Part shown: one piece after another, positions 23,506 through 34,402 of the stretch | How positions within the stretch are numbered: the stretch's first letter is position 1 | Layout: every line of letters starts with the position of its first letter | Source: Diphasiastrum complanatum | Lineage: Eukaryota > Streptophyta > Lycopodiopsida > Lycopodiales > Lycopodiaceae | DNA length: 62,000 nt | Reading direction: 5' to 3' | NCBI GenBank assembly: GCA_029204225.1 | Contig: CM055107.1 | Span: 43,923,408-43,985,407, forward strand | Made by a program: the position numbers and the translations under genes | Notes under the pieces: model-generated | The model's input: only the letters and a program-made list of their open reading frames with translations | The model's database searches: none | What the model was told of the DNA's origin: nothing

Positions 23506-26500
23506 CTCCCTCTTCAACATTGGATGCTAGTTTCAACATAGTCTTTGAGCACATTCCAAGATTAGATCTATGCATTAAATATAGGTCCTTTCCCAATGGT
23601 TTGGTGAAGATATCAGCCACACACTCCTTTGAAGAGACATGTTGAAGCTCCACCTCTTTGGCAATGACTTGATCTCTCACAAAATGGTGAGCAATCTCAA
23701 TGTGCTTGCTCCTTGCATGAAAAACAGGATTGCTTGCCAAGCTTTGGGCTGAAAGGTTATCACAAAGTATGATTGGAGTCTTCTCTGGTTCCAGCAAGTG
23801 AAGATCCAATAACATCCTCTTGATCCAAAGAATCTCCTTGGTGCATGTTGTTAATGCCTTGTACTCGGCTTCGGTGGAAGATAGAGAGATAGTTGGTTGC
23901 TTCTTTGATAGCCATGAGACCACTCCATCTCCAAGATAGATTGCAAAGGCACTTGTTGACTTCCTATCCATTTGATCACCTGCAAAATCTGAATCTGAAA
24001 ATCCACAAAGGTTAGGTGTAGTACCTCCATACAAGATGCCAAAATCTCTAGATCCCGAGATGTATCTAAGTACTCTCTTTCCTAGCTTCCAATGAGCCTC
24101 ACTAGGATCTTGCATAAATTGACTTAGTTTACCAACCACAAAGCTTAGATCAGGTCTTGTGATGGTTAACCATATAAGAGATCCTATTAGCTTTCTATAG
24201 AGAGTAATGTCCTTGAAGGATCTTTCATTACTTCTTGTAGTTAGCTTTACATTTGATTCCATAGGAGTAGAAACAACTTTACAATCTTCCATATGAAACC
24301 TTTTTAGAATAGAGTTAACATACTTTTCTTGACATATGAATGTAGATTTAGAAGTTCTAATAATCTCTATTCCTAAGATATAATGAAGTTTACCAAGATC
24401 TTGAATTTCAAACTCTCTTTTGAGTGCCATCTTGATTTCATCTATATCTAGATTGTTACCACCACTTAAGATAATGTCATCAACATAGATCAAAAGTAAA
24501 GTGATATCATTTTCATTCAATCTAAAGTAGAGAGAATGATCATACTCACTCATAACAAAGTTTTGAGAAAGTAAGAAGGAATTGAGCTTAGCATACCAAC
24601 TCCTTGGTGCTTGCTTTAGCCCATACAAACTCTTTTGGAGATAGCACACATGATTAGGCTCATCATGTGAAACATAGCCCTCGGGTTGCTCCATGTAAAT
24701 ATCTTCTTCAAGATCACCATTCAAGAAGGCATTAGTAACATCCATTTGCCACATATCCCAATCATAAAGAGTTGCAAGAGAGATTAGGCTTCGAATAGTT
24801 ACCATCTTTGCCACGGGTGCAAAGGTCTCATCATAGTCAATACCATATTCTTGAGCATACCCCTTTGCCACCAACCTTGCCTTGTACTTGTTGATTGATC
24901 CATCTTGATTTGTCTTGATCTTGAAGATCCACTTACAACCAATTGCCTTCTTGTCCTTTGGAAGCTTTACCAACCTCCATGTGTTGCTTTTGATGAGTGC
25001 TTGATGCTCATGATCCATGGCTTGGATCCATTCCTTCTTTTGAATTGCTTCACCTACACAAGTTGGTTCATCAAAAGAGGTAAGAAAAGCAAAGTTAGAG
25101 TTGTCCACCACTTGCTTTCCTTTTTCATCATAGGTTAGCCTTGATGGCTTAGCCCTTTGCCTTTGAGTCTTCCTTGAAGTTTGCTTTGGAGTGGCATCTC
25201 CATCTTCATCCAAGACATCTTGCACATCATGATGATTAGTAGGCACATCAACATCAACATCAACAACATTGGAAACATTCTCTTCATGAAAGATGACATC
25301 CCTACTTATGACAACTCTCTTTGTAGAAGGAATGTACACTTTGTAAGCCTTGCTTACTTCACTATAGCCAACAAACACACCCTTCTTTGATGAAGGATCT
25401 TCTTTAGTTCTATCATCAAGTGTGATATTGACAAAACATGTACATCCAAAGATCCTACAATGCTTGACACTCGGCCTTCTACCATAAAGAACCTCATGAG
25501 GAGTTTTACCATCCAAGGAAGCACTTGTCCATCTATTACATAGATAGTTAGCACATGCTAAAGCTTCCCCCCAAAAAGACTTAGCAAGATTAGCATGTAG
25601 TCTCATTGCCTTGGCACATTCACAAAGGGTTCTATTCTTCCTCTCGGCCACTCCATTCTGTTGTGGAGTCCTAGAACTAGACATCTCCCTCTTAATCCCA
25701 TGTGCTATACAAAAGTCTTTGAACCTATTTGAGGTGTATTCCCCTCCATTATCAGATCTTAAGCATTTGATCTTTGTATTGAATTGGTTTTCCATTTCAT
25801 TCTTGAACTTGACAAATGCAGCAAACACTTCATCCTTACTTTTAAGAAGATAGATCCAAGTATACCTACTAAAGTCATCAATGAAAGTTGCATACATCTT
25901 TGCCCCACCATTGCTAGTTGTACTAGAAGAATGAATATCAGAATGCACAAGTTGAAAAGCTTCTTTAGATCTAGAAGTAGATCTAGAATAAGCAAGTCTA
26001 TGAGATTTGGACAAGGCACAATGTTCACAAACACTATTGTTTGCAACAAGACTTTTAGGGAGACCAAGAACAAGCTCTTTCTTTGCCATTACCTCCAAAG
26101 ATTTGAAGTTGGGATGGCCCAACCTCTTGTGCCAAACTTCTTGGTTTGTCAATTGCTCCCTAGCCATACATCCTTCATGATTAGAGATCACACATGCATC
26201 AAGCTTGAAAAGTTTACCATGCCTCCTACCTTGAGCAATCAAGGATCCACATTTACTTATCAAACATGCATCTCCAATGAACTCCACATCAAGTCCTTTG
26301 TCAATCATTTGACTTACACTAAGCAAATTCTTAGTGATTGAAGGAATGTACAAAACATTTTCAAGATTTGCTTTCCTATTTGTTGAAAGGGAAATAGGAA
26401 TAGTGCCTATGCCTTTGATGTCACATTGACCATCATTTGCAGTGTAGATGATGTTACCTTCTCCCTCATAAGACAATAAGGATGTAAAGTATTCCTTATG

Positions 26501-27454
26501 TCTTGTCATGTGAGATGAGGCTCCACTATCAATCCACCAAGGATCATTATCATCTATGTTGGCTAACAAACTTGAAGTCATAACAAGTGATTCACATGTG
26601 TTATGTTCTTCCTCATCTATTGTAAGATTTCCTTGCCTCTCTCCTTGCTCTCTTTTCTTCTTATAACATTCATTTGCAAAATGACCTTTTATCCCACAAT
26701 AAAAGCACTTGAACTTTGACTTATTGTTCTTAGTAGAAGAGGAAGAGGAAGAGTGATCATCATGATCAAAGTTACCACCTTTGGACCATTTCCCTTTGCC
26801 TTTACCTTTGCCCTTGAATTTGCCTTTTGTGAAGAAAGCCTCTTCACCTCCACCTTGCAAGGATGCACCATCAAGCTTTGATTGCAACCTATGTTCTTCA
26901 GCCAATAAGATTTCTTGCAAGTCAACCACACTTGGCAAGACTCTTTGAATGGCAAAACTTTGCACAAGGTTAGCATGTTCATTTAGCAAACCATTCAACA
27001 TAACTTGGACTATTTCACCATCTTTTATGTTCTCATCAATGCATGCTAAATCATCACTTAGGGACTTAACTCTCAAGATAAATGCATGAGCACTTTCACC
27101 CTCTCTTTGCCTACTAGAAAATATTTGTCTCCTTAGGGTCAATACCCTAGATGTGGACTTTGATTCAAAGAGCTTCTTTAAGGCATTCCATGCCTCACTT
27201 GCACTTTGACACTTTCCAACTTCCTTGAGAAGTTCATTTGTAACATTCATTTTAATGATATGAAGAGCCCTTTTGGCCTTCTTATCAAACCTTTGTTGCT
27301 CTTGAAGTGTGAGAGGTCTCTCTTCAATTTCTGCAACTATGTCCATGAGTTCATTCAACTCAAGTAAGGACTCCATCCTCACTTTCCAAGTAGAGTAGTT
27401 TGATGAACTCAACCTTTCACTAGACTCTAGCATGATCCCACCATTGGAAGCCAT
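23501..27454 (-). CDS. Copia gag-pol polyprotein, array copy A-1 (intact frame)
   Basis: The 1317-residue frame encodes all functions needed for transposition in one polyprotein. Order: gag (about 1-240, with YSTWKVRMESL near the start), CCHC knuckle C250/C253/H258/C263, a protease with D309-S-G, an integrase zinc motif H442/H447/C476/C479, integrase core D506, D568 and E604 (exactly 35 residues between the last two), RT with YVDD at 990-993, and RNase H (acidic residues around D1154, E1195, D1232). The order protease-integrase-RT-RNase H defines Ty1/copia. Gag and pol share one frame with no shift site. The last codons (EEGV) overlap the polypurine tract and the TGA lies inside the 3' LTR. 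Compared with A-2 it carries Ser at 594, 889 and Ile at 1049; Ser594 lies in the otherwise conserved P-x-T-P-Q-Q-N-G integrase block, so this copy may be weakened. Confidence 0.95.
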   Translation of the reverse strand: MASNGGIMLESSERLSSSNYSTWKVRMESLLELNELMDIVAEIEERPLTLQEQQRFDKKAKRALHIIKMNVTNELLKEVGKCQSASEAWNALKKLFESKSTSRVLTLRRQIFSSRQREGESAHAFILRVKSLSDDLACIDENIKDGEIVQVMLNGLLNEHANLVQSFAIQRVLPSVVDLQEILLAEEHRLQSKLDGASLQGGGEEAFFTKGKFKGKGKGKGKWSKGGNFDHDDHSSSSSSTKNNKSKFKCFYCGIKGHFANECYKKKREQGERQGNLTIDEEEHNTCESLVMTSSLLANIDDNDPWWIDSGASSHMTRHKEYFTSLLSYEGEGNIIYTANDGQCDIKGIGTIPISLSTNRKANLENVLYIPSITKNLLSVSQMIDKGLDVEFIGDACLISKCGSLIAQGRRHGKLFKLDACVISNHEGCMAREQLTNQEVWHKRLGHPNFKSLEVMAKKELVLGLPKSLVANNSVCEHCALSKSHRLAYSRSTSRSKEAFQLVHSDIHSSSTTSNGGAKMYATFIDDFSRYTWIYLLKSKDEVFAAFVKFKNEMENQFNTKIKCLRSDNGGEYTSNRFKDFCIAHGIKREMSSSRTPQQNGVAERKNRTLCECAKAMRLHANLAKSFWGEALACANYLCNRWTSASLDGKTPHEVLYGRRPSVKHCRIFGCTCFVNITLDDRTKEDPSSKKGVFVGYSEVSKAYKVYIPSTKRVVISRDVIFHEENVSNVVDVDVDVPTNHHDVQDVLDEDGDATPKQTSRKTQRQRAKPSRLTYDEKGKQVVDNSNFAFLTSFDEPTCVGEAIQKKEWIQAMDHEHQALIKSNTWRLVKLPKDKKAIGCKWIFKIKTNQDGSINKYKARLVAKGYAQEYGIDYDETFAPVAKMVTIRSLISLATLYDWDMWQMDVTNAFLNGDLEEDIYMEQPEGYVSHDEPNHVCYLQKSLYGLKQAPRSWYAKLNSFLLSQNFVMSEYDHSLYFRLNENDITLLLIYVDDIILSGGNNLDIDEIKMALKREFEIQDLGKLHYILGIEIIRTSKSTFICQEKYVNSILKRFHMEDCKVVSTPMESNVKLTTRSNERSFKDITLYRKLIGSLIWLTITRPDLSFVVGKLSQFMQDPSEAHWKLGKRVLRYISGSRDFGILYGGTTPNLCGFSDSDFAGDQMDRKSTSAFAIYLGDGVVSWLSKKQPTISLSSTEAEYKALTTCTKEILWIKRMLLDLHLLEPEKTPIILCDNLSAQSLASNPVFHARSKHIEIAHHFVRDQVIAKEVELQHVSSKECVADIFTKPLGKDLYLMHRSNLGMCSKTMLKLASNVEEGV
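23506..23515 (-). other. Polypurine tract of A-1
   Basis: On the minus strand GAAGAGGGAG directly abuts the 3' LTR. It is the usual plus-strand priming site in reverse transcription. It also encodes the last residues of the polyprotein. The equivalent for A-2 is at 29,282-29,291. Confidence 0.8.
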
Positions 27455-28614
27455 GATTCTAATGTTTCTTCAACTTTTAGGTTCTGTCCTAAAGCACTTA
27501 GCACTCACTTTTCTCTCAACAAATGATAGATAAAGAGATCTATGAAGATTTAGGACCCTAAAACACTTCTATCTTGAACCTAGATGGTTTCCAAGCATAG
27601 AAAGGAAGATTGAAACACATGCAACACTTTGCACACACTAAGAATGGATTACAAAATCAAACCAACCTGAACACACTCTTGCTTAAGCTCTCAAACTTTC
27701 CAGCAAGTGACCAAATCAAGTTATGGTGTGAAGAGTTACTTGCATTCTTAGAAAATACCCAAAACTAGGATGCCAAGATTACCTAGTAATGAACAAACTT
27801 GATCAACATATGATCAACACACTAAGATATTGATTCAACCTGTAAAACCACATGTAAACCACACTTCTAAAAGTTTATAAACTCCAGCAAGTGATAAATA
27901 CAAGATTTAGAGGTGAATGAATGAGCACACTTAGTGAATCACAAGACTAGCTTCACTATCTTGTCAAATCTTGGTGTTTAGATGTAGATCTAAGATCACT
28001 TCACATGAGAATGTTCCTCAACCTGTTAAGAACCTGAAAACACACTTGCATAATGGTTAACACCTTCCAGCAAATGCTCCAATCAAATTACATAAGGAGA
28101 GTTACTTACATGCTCAACAAAGTACACCAAAATTTATGCCAAAATTGATGACAATCTTTACAATATGCTCTTCACAATGGAGCTTACAATATGTTCACCC
28201 AAAAAAGAGGATCTTTCATCCAAATGGGAGCTTTGCTCAGCCTTTAGGAGAATTACAACTCACTCAAAAGAGCATTTGTCATCCACTTAAGGAGAAGTTT
28301 CATCCACTTAAGGAGAGTGTTCATCCAAGAATGGAGATTGTCAACAATAGGATTGAAAAGAACATTGTTAGTATTGAATATGCACAAGCCTCACAATCAC
28401 AAATGATTAGGTGTTATGATCTGATCCAAAATAGTTTCTTTTCAGCCTCTGATCTTCAATAGACCTGAAATATGCTTTTGATCCACAAGTTCAACTCACA
28501 AAACAAAGGTTAGTAAGATTTGATCAACAAAGCAATGCAAAATCATGCTAGAACTTGATCAAACATCCAAATATCACCAAAAATGGAATACTTACTGTAA
28601 ATAGAAGCCAACCA
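27455..28614 (-). repeat. A-1 leader with three degenerate ~180 bp repeats
   Basis: The ~1.16 kb between PBS and start codon has no sense gene. Blocks starting CAACCTG at 27,663, 27,836 and 28,019 each run on through a CACAC-rich stretch to YTCCAGCAARTG and a lysine-codon-like AT-rich tail; periods are 173 and 183 bp. Next to them are three 21 bp units at 28,279-28,341 (TCATCCACTTAAGGAGAAGT type). The antisense 108-codon frame (28,136-28,462) reflects this repeat and is not supported as a gene. The identical leader of A-2 is at 33,231-34,390. Confidence 0.65.
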
Positions 28615-28626
28615 GCTCTGATACCA
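28615..28626 (-). other. Primer binding site of A-1 (initiator tRNA-Met)
   Basis: Read on the minus strand the 12 bases TGGTATCAGAGC directly follow the 5' LTR end. This is the standard complement of the plant initiator methionine tRNA 3' end. A-2 has the same site at 34,391-34,402. Confidence 0.92.
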
Positions 28627-29281
28627 TGTGAAAAATACAGATCCTAAGTGGATCTAAACTCCAAGATCATTGGCTTGAATGCTTGCACTCCAAACTACAT
28701 AAGCTAGGAATTGGCAACACATTCTATGCTACCTAGAATGCAAAGAACTTGATCAAAAAGCATTTATCACAAATGGAAACTTCCATAAACATCAAGTGTG
28801 GCCCAAAATAGCATTATACAGTCCATAATACATCAGCCTATCACTTTTGGAAAGCACCTAAGATCATACACAATAGCTTGAAGACAATACACACAACAAT
28901 GCTCTCAATGGAGGAAGAAACAATGACAATGATCTATTGATCTCAATGAAGCATACAAAAGGTTTCTCCAACCTGTTCTCCACGACTTCCCTACTATTTA
29001 TGGATGAGGAAGATGACTCTCTCTCCTCTCTCTAGAAGGTACTTGACCCTAGATATTCCCTATATAGGAAAAATAGCTAAAAATGGCTTATATGACCAAA
29101 ATACATCAAAATGGTCTCATTTTGAAGGGTATGAAGTTTGACACTTCATCATACTGAAAAAATACAGTAAATAAAAACATTGTGGCCTGGTTCACACGTG
29201 CAAAACTCCAGAACCAAAACTATTTACAATTTTAGCCAATTTAGGCCTCAAACTAGCTAGGAAATGTTGACAATTTTCACA
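28627..29281 (-). repeat. Family A LTR 2 (shared middle LTR)
   Basis: 655 bp, flanked on the left by the A-1 PBS and on the right by the A-2 polypurine tract, so it is used by both bodies. It differs from LTRs 1 and 3 at 28,799 (T instead of C). Confidence 0.95.
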
Positions 29282-32200
29282 CTCCCTCTTCAACATTGGA
29301 TGCTAGTTTCAACATAGTCTTTGAGCACATTCCAAGATTAGATCTATGCATTAAATATAGGTCCTTTCCCAATGGTTTGGTGAAGATATCAGCCACACAC
29401 TCCTTTGAAGAGACATGTTGAAGCTCCACCTCTTTGGCAATGACTTGATCTCTCACAAAATGGTGAGCAATCTCAATGTGCTTGCTCCTTGCATGAAAAA
29501 CAGGATTGCTTGCCAAGCTTTGGGCTGAAAGGTTATCACAAAGTATGATTGGAGTCTTCTCTGGTTCCAGCAAGTGAAGATCCAATAACATCCTCTTGAT
29601 CCAAAGAATCTCCTTGGTGCATGTTGTTAATGCCTTGTACTCGGCTTCGGTGGAAGATAGAGAGATAGTTGGTTGCTTCTTTGATAGCCATGAGACCACT
29701 CCATCTCCAAGATAGATTGCAAAGGCACTTGTTGACTTCCTATCCATTTGATCACCTGCAAAATCTGAATCTGAAAATCCACAAAGGTTAGGTGTAGTAC
29801 CTCCATACAAGATGCCAAAATCTCTAGATCCCGAGATGTATCTAAGTACTCTCTTTCCTAGCTTCCAATGAGCCTCACTAGGATCTTGCATAAATTGACT
29901 TAGTTTACCAACCACAAAGCTTAGATCAGGTCTTGTGATGGTTAACCATATAAGAGATCCTATTAGCTTTCTATAGAGAGTAATGTCCTTGAAGGATCTT
30001 TCATTACTTCTTGTAGTTAGCTTTACATTTGATTCCATAGGAGTAGAAACAACTTTACAATCTTCCATATGAAACCTTTTTAGAAAAGAGTTAACATACT
30101 TTTCTTGACATATGAATGTAGATTTAGAAGTTCTAATAATCTCTATTCCTAAGATATAATGAAGTTTACCAAGATCTTGAATTTCAAACTCTCTTTTGAG
30201 TGCCATCTTGATTTCATCTATATCTAGATTGTTACCACCACTTAAGATAATGTCATCAACATAGATCAAAAGTAAAGTGATATCATTTTCATTCAATCTA
30301 AAGTAGAGAGAATGATCATACTCACTCATAACAAAGTTTTGAGAAAGTAAGAAGGAATTGAGCTTAGCATACCAACTCCTTGGTGCTTGCTTTAGCCCAT
30401 ACAAACTCTTTTGGAGATAGCACACATGATTAGGCTCATCATGTGAAACATAGCCCTCGGGTTGCTCCATGTAAATATCTTCTTCAAGATCACCATTCAA
30501 GAAGGCATTAGTAACATCCATTTGCCACATATCCCAATCATAAAGAGTTGCAAGAGAGATTAGGATTCGAATAGTTACCATCTTTGCCACGGGTGCAAAG
30601 GTCTCATCATAGTCAATACCATATTCTTGAGCATACCCCTTTGCCACCAACCTTGCCTTGTACTTGTTGATTGATCCATCTTGATTTGTCTTGATCTTGA
30701 AGATCCACTTACAACCAATTGCCTTCTTGTCCTTTGGAAGCTTTACCAACCTCCATGTGTTGCTTTTGATGAGTGCTTGATGCTCATGATCCATGGCTTG
30801 GATCCATTCCTTCTTTTGAATTGCTTCACCTACACAAGTTGGTTCATCAAAAGAGGTAAGAAAAGCAAAGTTAGAGTTGTCCACCACTTGCTTTCCTTTT
30901 TCATCATAGGTTAGCCTTGATGGCTTAGCCCTTTGCCTTTGAGTCTTCCTTGAAGTTTGCTTTGGAGTGGCATCTCCATCTTCATCCAAGACATCTTGCA
31001 CATCATGATGATTAGTAGGCACATCAACATCAACATCAACAACATTGGAAACATTCTCTTCATGAAAGATGACATCCCTACTTATGACAACTCTCTTTGT
31101 AGAAGGAATGTACACTTTGTAAGCCTTGCTTACTTCACTATAGCCAACAAACACACCCTTCTTTGATGAAGGATCTTCTTTAGTTCTATCATCAAGTGTG
31201 ATATTGACAAAACATGTACATCCAAAGATCCTACAATGCTTGACACTCGGCCTTCTACCATAAAGAACCTCATGAGGAGTTTTACCATCCAAGGAAGCAC
31301 TTGTCCATCTATTACATAGATAGTTAGCACATGCTAAAGCTTCCCCCCAAAAAGACTTAGCAAGATTAGCATGTAGTCTCATTGCCTTGGCACATTCACA
31401 AAGGGTTCTATTCTTCCTCTCGGCCACTCCATTCTGTTGTGGAGTCCTAGGACTAGACATCTCCCTCTTAATCCCATGTGCTATACAAAAGTCTTTGAAC
31501 CTATTTGAGGTGTATTCCCCTCCATTATCAGATCTTAAGCATTTGATCTTTGTATTGAATTGGTTTTCCATTTCATTCTTGAACTTGACAAATGCAGCAA
31601 ACACTTCATCCTTACTTTTAAGAAGATAGATCCAAGTATACCTACTAAAGTCATCAATGAAAGTTGCATACATCTTTGCCCCACCATTGCTAGTTGTACT
31701 AGAAGAATGAATATCAGAATGCACAAGTTGAAAAGCTTCTTTAGATCTAGAAGTAGATCTAGAATAAGCAAGTCTATGAGATTTGGACAAGGCACAATGT
31801 TCACAAACACTATTGTTTGCAACAAGACTTTTAGGGAGACCAAGAACAAGCTCTTTCTTTGCCATTACCTCCAAAGATTTGAAGTTGGGATGGCCCAACC
31901 TCTTGTGCCAAACTTCTTGGTTTGTCAATTGCTCCCTAGCCATACATCCTTCATGATTAGAGATCACACATGCATCAAGCTTGAAAAGTTTACCATGCCT
32001 CCTACCTTGAGCAATCAAGGATCCACATTTACTTATCAAACATGCATCTCCAATGAACTCCACATCAAGTCCTTTGTCAATCATTTGACTTACACTAAGC
32101 AAATTCTTAGTGATTGAAGGAATGTACAAAACATTTTCAAGATTTGCTTTCCTATTTGTTGAAAGGGAAATAGGAATAGTGCCTATGCCTTTGATGTCAC

Positions 32201-33230
32201 ATTGACCATCATTTGCAGTGTAGATGATGTTACCTTCTCCCTCATAAGACAATAAGGATGTAAAGTATTCCTTATGTCTTGTCATGTGAGATGAGGCTCC
32301 ACTATCAATCCACCAAGGATCATTATCATCTATGTTGGCTAACAAACTTGAAGTCATAACAAGTGATTCACATGTGTTATGTTCTTCCTCATCTATTGTA
32401 AGATTTCCTTGCCTCTCTCCTTGCTCTCTTTTCTTCTTATAACATTCATTTGCAAAATGACCTTTTATCCCACAATAAAAGCACTTGAACTTTGACTTAT
32501 TGTTCTTAGTAGAAGAGGAAGAGGAAGAGTGATCATCATGATCAAAGTTACCACCTTTGGACCATTTCCCTTTGCCTTTACCTTTGCCCTTGAATTTGCC
32601 TTTTGTGAAGAAAGCCTCTTCACCTCCACCTTGCAAGGATGCACCATCAAGCTTTGATTGCAACCTATGTTCTTCAGCCAATAAGATTTCTTGCAAGTCA
32701 ACCACACTTGGCAAGACTCTTTGAATGGCAAAACTTTGCACAAGGTTAGCATGTTCATTTAGCAAACCATTCAACATAACTTGGACTATTTCACCATCTT
32801 TTATGTTCTCATCAATGCATGCTAAATCATCACTTAGGGACTTAACTCTCAAGATAAATGCATGAGCACTTTCACCCTCTCTTTGCCTACTAGAAAATAT
32901 TTGTCTCCTTAGGGTCAATACCCTAGATGTGGACTTTGATTCAAAGAGCTTCTTTAAGGCATTCCATGCCTCACTTGCACTTTGACACTTTCCAACTTCC
33001 TTGAGAAGTTCATTTGTAACATTCATTTTAATGATATGAAGAGCCCTTTTGGCCTTCTTATCAAACCTTTGTTGCTCTTGAAGTGTGAGAGGTCTCTCTT
33101 CAATTTCTGCAACTATGTCCATGAGTTCATTCAACTCAAGTAAGGACTCCATCCTCACTTTCCAAGTAGAGTAGTTTGATGAACTCAACCTTTCACTAGA
33201 CTCTAGCATGATCCCACCATTGGAAGCCAT
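29277..33230 (-). CDS. Copia gag-pol polyprotein, array copy A-2 (intact frame)
   Basis: The 1317-residue frame has the same domain order and lengths as the copy at 23.5-27.5 kb: CCHC knuckle 250-263, protease D309, integrase D506/D568/E604, RT YVDD 990-993, RNase H to the end. It differs at three residues: Pro594, Ile889 and Phe1049. Pro594 restores the consensus P-x-T-P-Q-Q-N-G integrase motif, so this body looks closest to an active element. The stop codon lies inside the middle LTR. With intact LTRs, PBS and polypurine tract, it has everything visibly needed for autonomous movement; expression is not shown by sequence. Confidence 0.95.
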   Translation of the reverse strand: MASNGGIMLESSERLSSSNYSTWKVRMESLLELNELMDIVAEIEERPLTLQEQQRFDKKAKRALHIIKMNVTNELLKEVGKCQSASEAWNALKKLFESKSTSRVLTLRRQIFSSRQREGESAHAFILRVKSLSDDLACIDENIKDGEIVQVMLNGLLNEHANLVQSFAIQRVLPSVVDLQEILLAEEHRLQSKLDGASLQGGGEEAFFTKGKFKGKGKGKGKWSKGGNFDHDDHSSSSSSTKNNKSKFKCFYCGIKGHFANECYKKKREQGERQGNLTIDEEEHNTCESLVMTSSLLANIDDNDPWWIDSGASSHMTRHKEYFTSLLSYEGEGNIIYTANDGQCDIKGIGTIPISLSTNRKANLENVLYIPSITKNLLSVSQMIDKGLDVEFIGDACLISKCGSLIAQGRRHGKLFKLDACVISNHEGCMAREQLTNQEVWHKRLGHPNFKSLEVMAKKELVLGLPKSLVANNSVCEHCALSKSHRLAYSRSTSRSKEAFQLVHSDIHSSSTTSNGGAKMYATFIDDFSRYTWIYLLKSKDEVFAAFVKFKNEMENQFNTKIKCLRSDNGGEYTSNRFKDFCIAHGIKREMSSPRTPQQNGVAERKNRTLCECAKAMRLHANLAKSFWGEALACANYLCNRWTSASLDGKTPHEVLYGRRPSVKHCRIFGCTCFVNITLDDRTKEDPSSKKGVFVGYSEVSKAYKVYIPSTKRVVISRDVIFHEENVSNVVDVDVDVPTNHHDVQDVLDEDGDATPKQTSRKTQRQRAKPSRLTYDEKGKQVVDNSNFAFLTSFDEPTCVGEAIQKKEWIQAMDHEHQALIKSNTWRLVKLPKDKKAIGCKWIFKIKTNQDGSINKYKARLVAKGYAQEYGIDYDETFAPVAKMVTIRILISLATLYDWDMWQMDVTNAFLNGDLEEDIYMEQPEGYVSHDEPNHVCYLQKSLYGLKQAPRSWYAKLNSFLLSQNFVMSEYDHSLYFRLNENDITLLLIYVDDIILSGGNNLDIDEIKMALKREFEIQDLGKLHYILGIEIIRTSKSTFICQEKYVNSFLKRFHMEDCKVVSTPMESNVKLTTRSNERSFKDITLYRKLIGSLIWLTITRPDLSFVVGKLSQFMQDPSEAHWKLGKRVLRYISGSRDFGILYGGTTPNLCGFSDSDFAGDQMDRKSTSAFAIYLGDGVVSWLSKKQPTISLSSTEAEYKALTTCTKEILWIKRMLLDLHLLEPEKTPIILCDNLSAQSLASNPVFHARSKHIEIAHHFVRDQVIAKEVELQHVSSKECVADIFTKPLGKDLYLMHRSNLGMCSKTMLKLASNVEEGV

Positions 33231-34390
33231 GATTCTAATGTTTCTTCAACTTTTAGGTTCTGTCCTAAAGCACTTAGCACTCACTTTTCTCTCAACAAAT
33301 GATAGATAAAGAGATCTATGAAGATTTAGGACCCTAAAACACTTCTATCTTGAACCTAGATGGTTTCCAAGCATAGAAAGGAAGATTGAAACACATGCAA
33401 CACTTTGCACACACTAAGAATGGATTACAAAATCAAACCAACCTGAACACACTCTTGCTTAAGCTCTCAAACTTTCCAGCAAGTGACCAAATCAAGTTAT
33501 GGTGTGAAGAGTTACTTGCATTCTTAGAAAATACCCAAAACTAGGATGCCAAGATTACCTAGTAATGAACAAACTTGATCAACATATGATCAACACACTA
33601 AGATATTGATTCAACCTGTAAAACCACATGTAAACCACACTTCTAAAAGTTTATAAACTCCAGCAAGTGATAAATACAAGATTTAGAGGTGAATGAATGA
33701 GCACACTTAGTGAATCACAAGACTAGCTTCACTATCTTGTCAAATCTTGGTGTTTAGATGTAGATCTAAGATCACTTCACATGAGAATGTTCCTCAACCT
33801 GTTAAGAACCTGAAAACACACTTGCATAATGGTTAACACCTTCCAGCAAATGCTCCAATCAAATTACATAAGGAGAGTTACTTACATGCTCAACAAAGTA
33901 CACCAAAATTTATGCCAAAATTGATGACAATCTTTACAATATGCTCTTCACAATGGAGCTTACAATATGTTCACCCAAAAAAGAGGATCTTTCATCCAAA
34001 TGGGAGCTTTGCTCAGCCTTTAGGAGAATTACAACTCACTCAAAAGAGCATTTGTCATCCACTTAAGGAGAAGTTTCATCCACTTAAGGAGAGTGTTCAT
34101 CCAAGAATGGAGATTGTCAACAATAGGATTGAAAAGAACATTGTTAGTATTGAATATGCACAAGCCTCACAATCACAAATGATTAGGTGTTATGATCTGA
34201 TCCAAAATAGTTTCTTTTCAGCCTCTGATCTTCAATAGACCTGAAATATGCTTTTGATCCACAAGTTCAACTCACAAAACAAAGGTTAGTAAGATTTGAT
34301 CAACAAAGCAATGCAAAATCATGCTAGAACTTGATCAAACATCCAAATATCACCAAAAATGGAATACTTACTGTAAATAGAAGCCAACCA

Positions 34391-34402
34391 GCTCTGATAC
34401 CA
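34391..34402 (-). other. Primer binding site of A-2
   Basis: TGGTATCAGAGC on the minus strand adjoins the outer 5' LTR with no gap. Confidence 0.92.

Noticed and set aside
25784-26341. 185-codon plus-strand frame opposite the A-1 integrase/protease region (also 31,560-32,117)
   Set aside because: It is a shadow of the gag-pol gene with no recognisable motif.
28136-28462. 108-codon plus-strand frame with HPLKEKFHPLKESVHP-type repeats, also at 33,912-34,238
   Set aside because: It is antisense to the family-A leader and the peptide repeat follows the 21 bp DNA repeat; both copies are identical only because the array is young.
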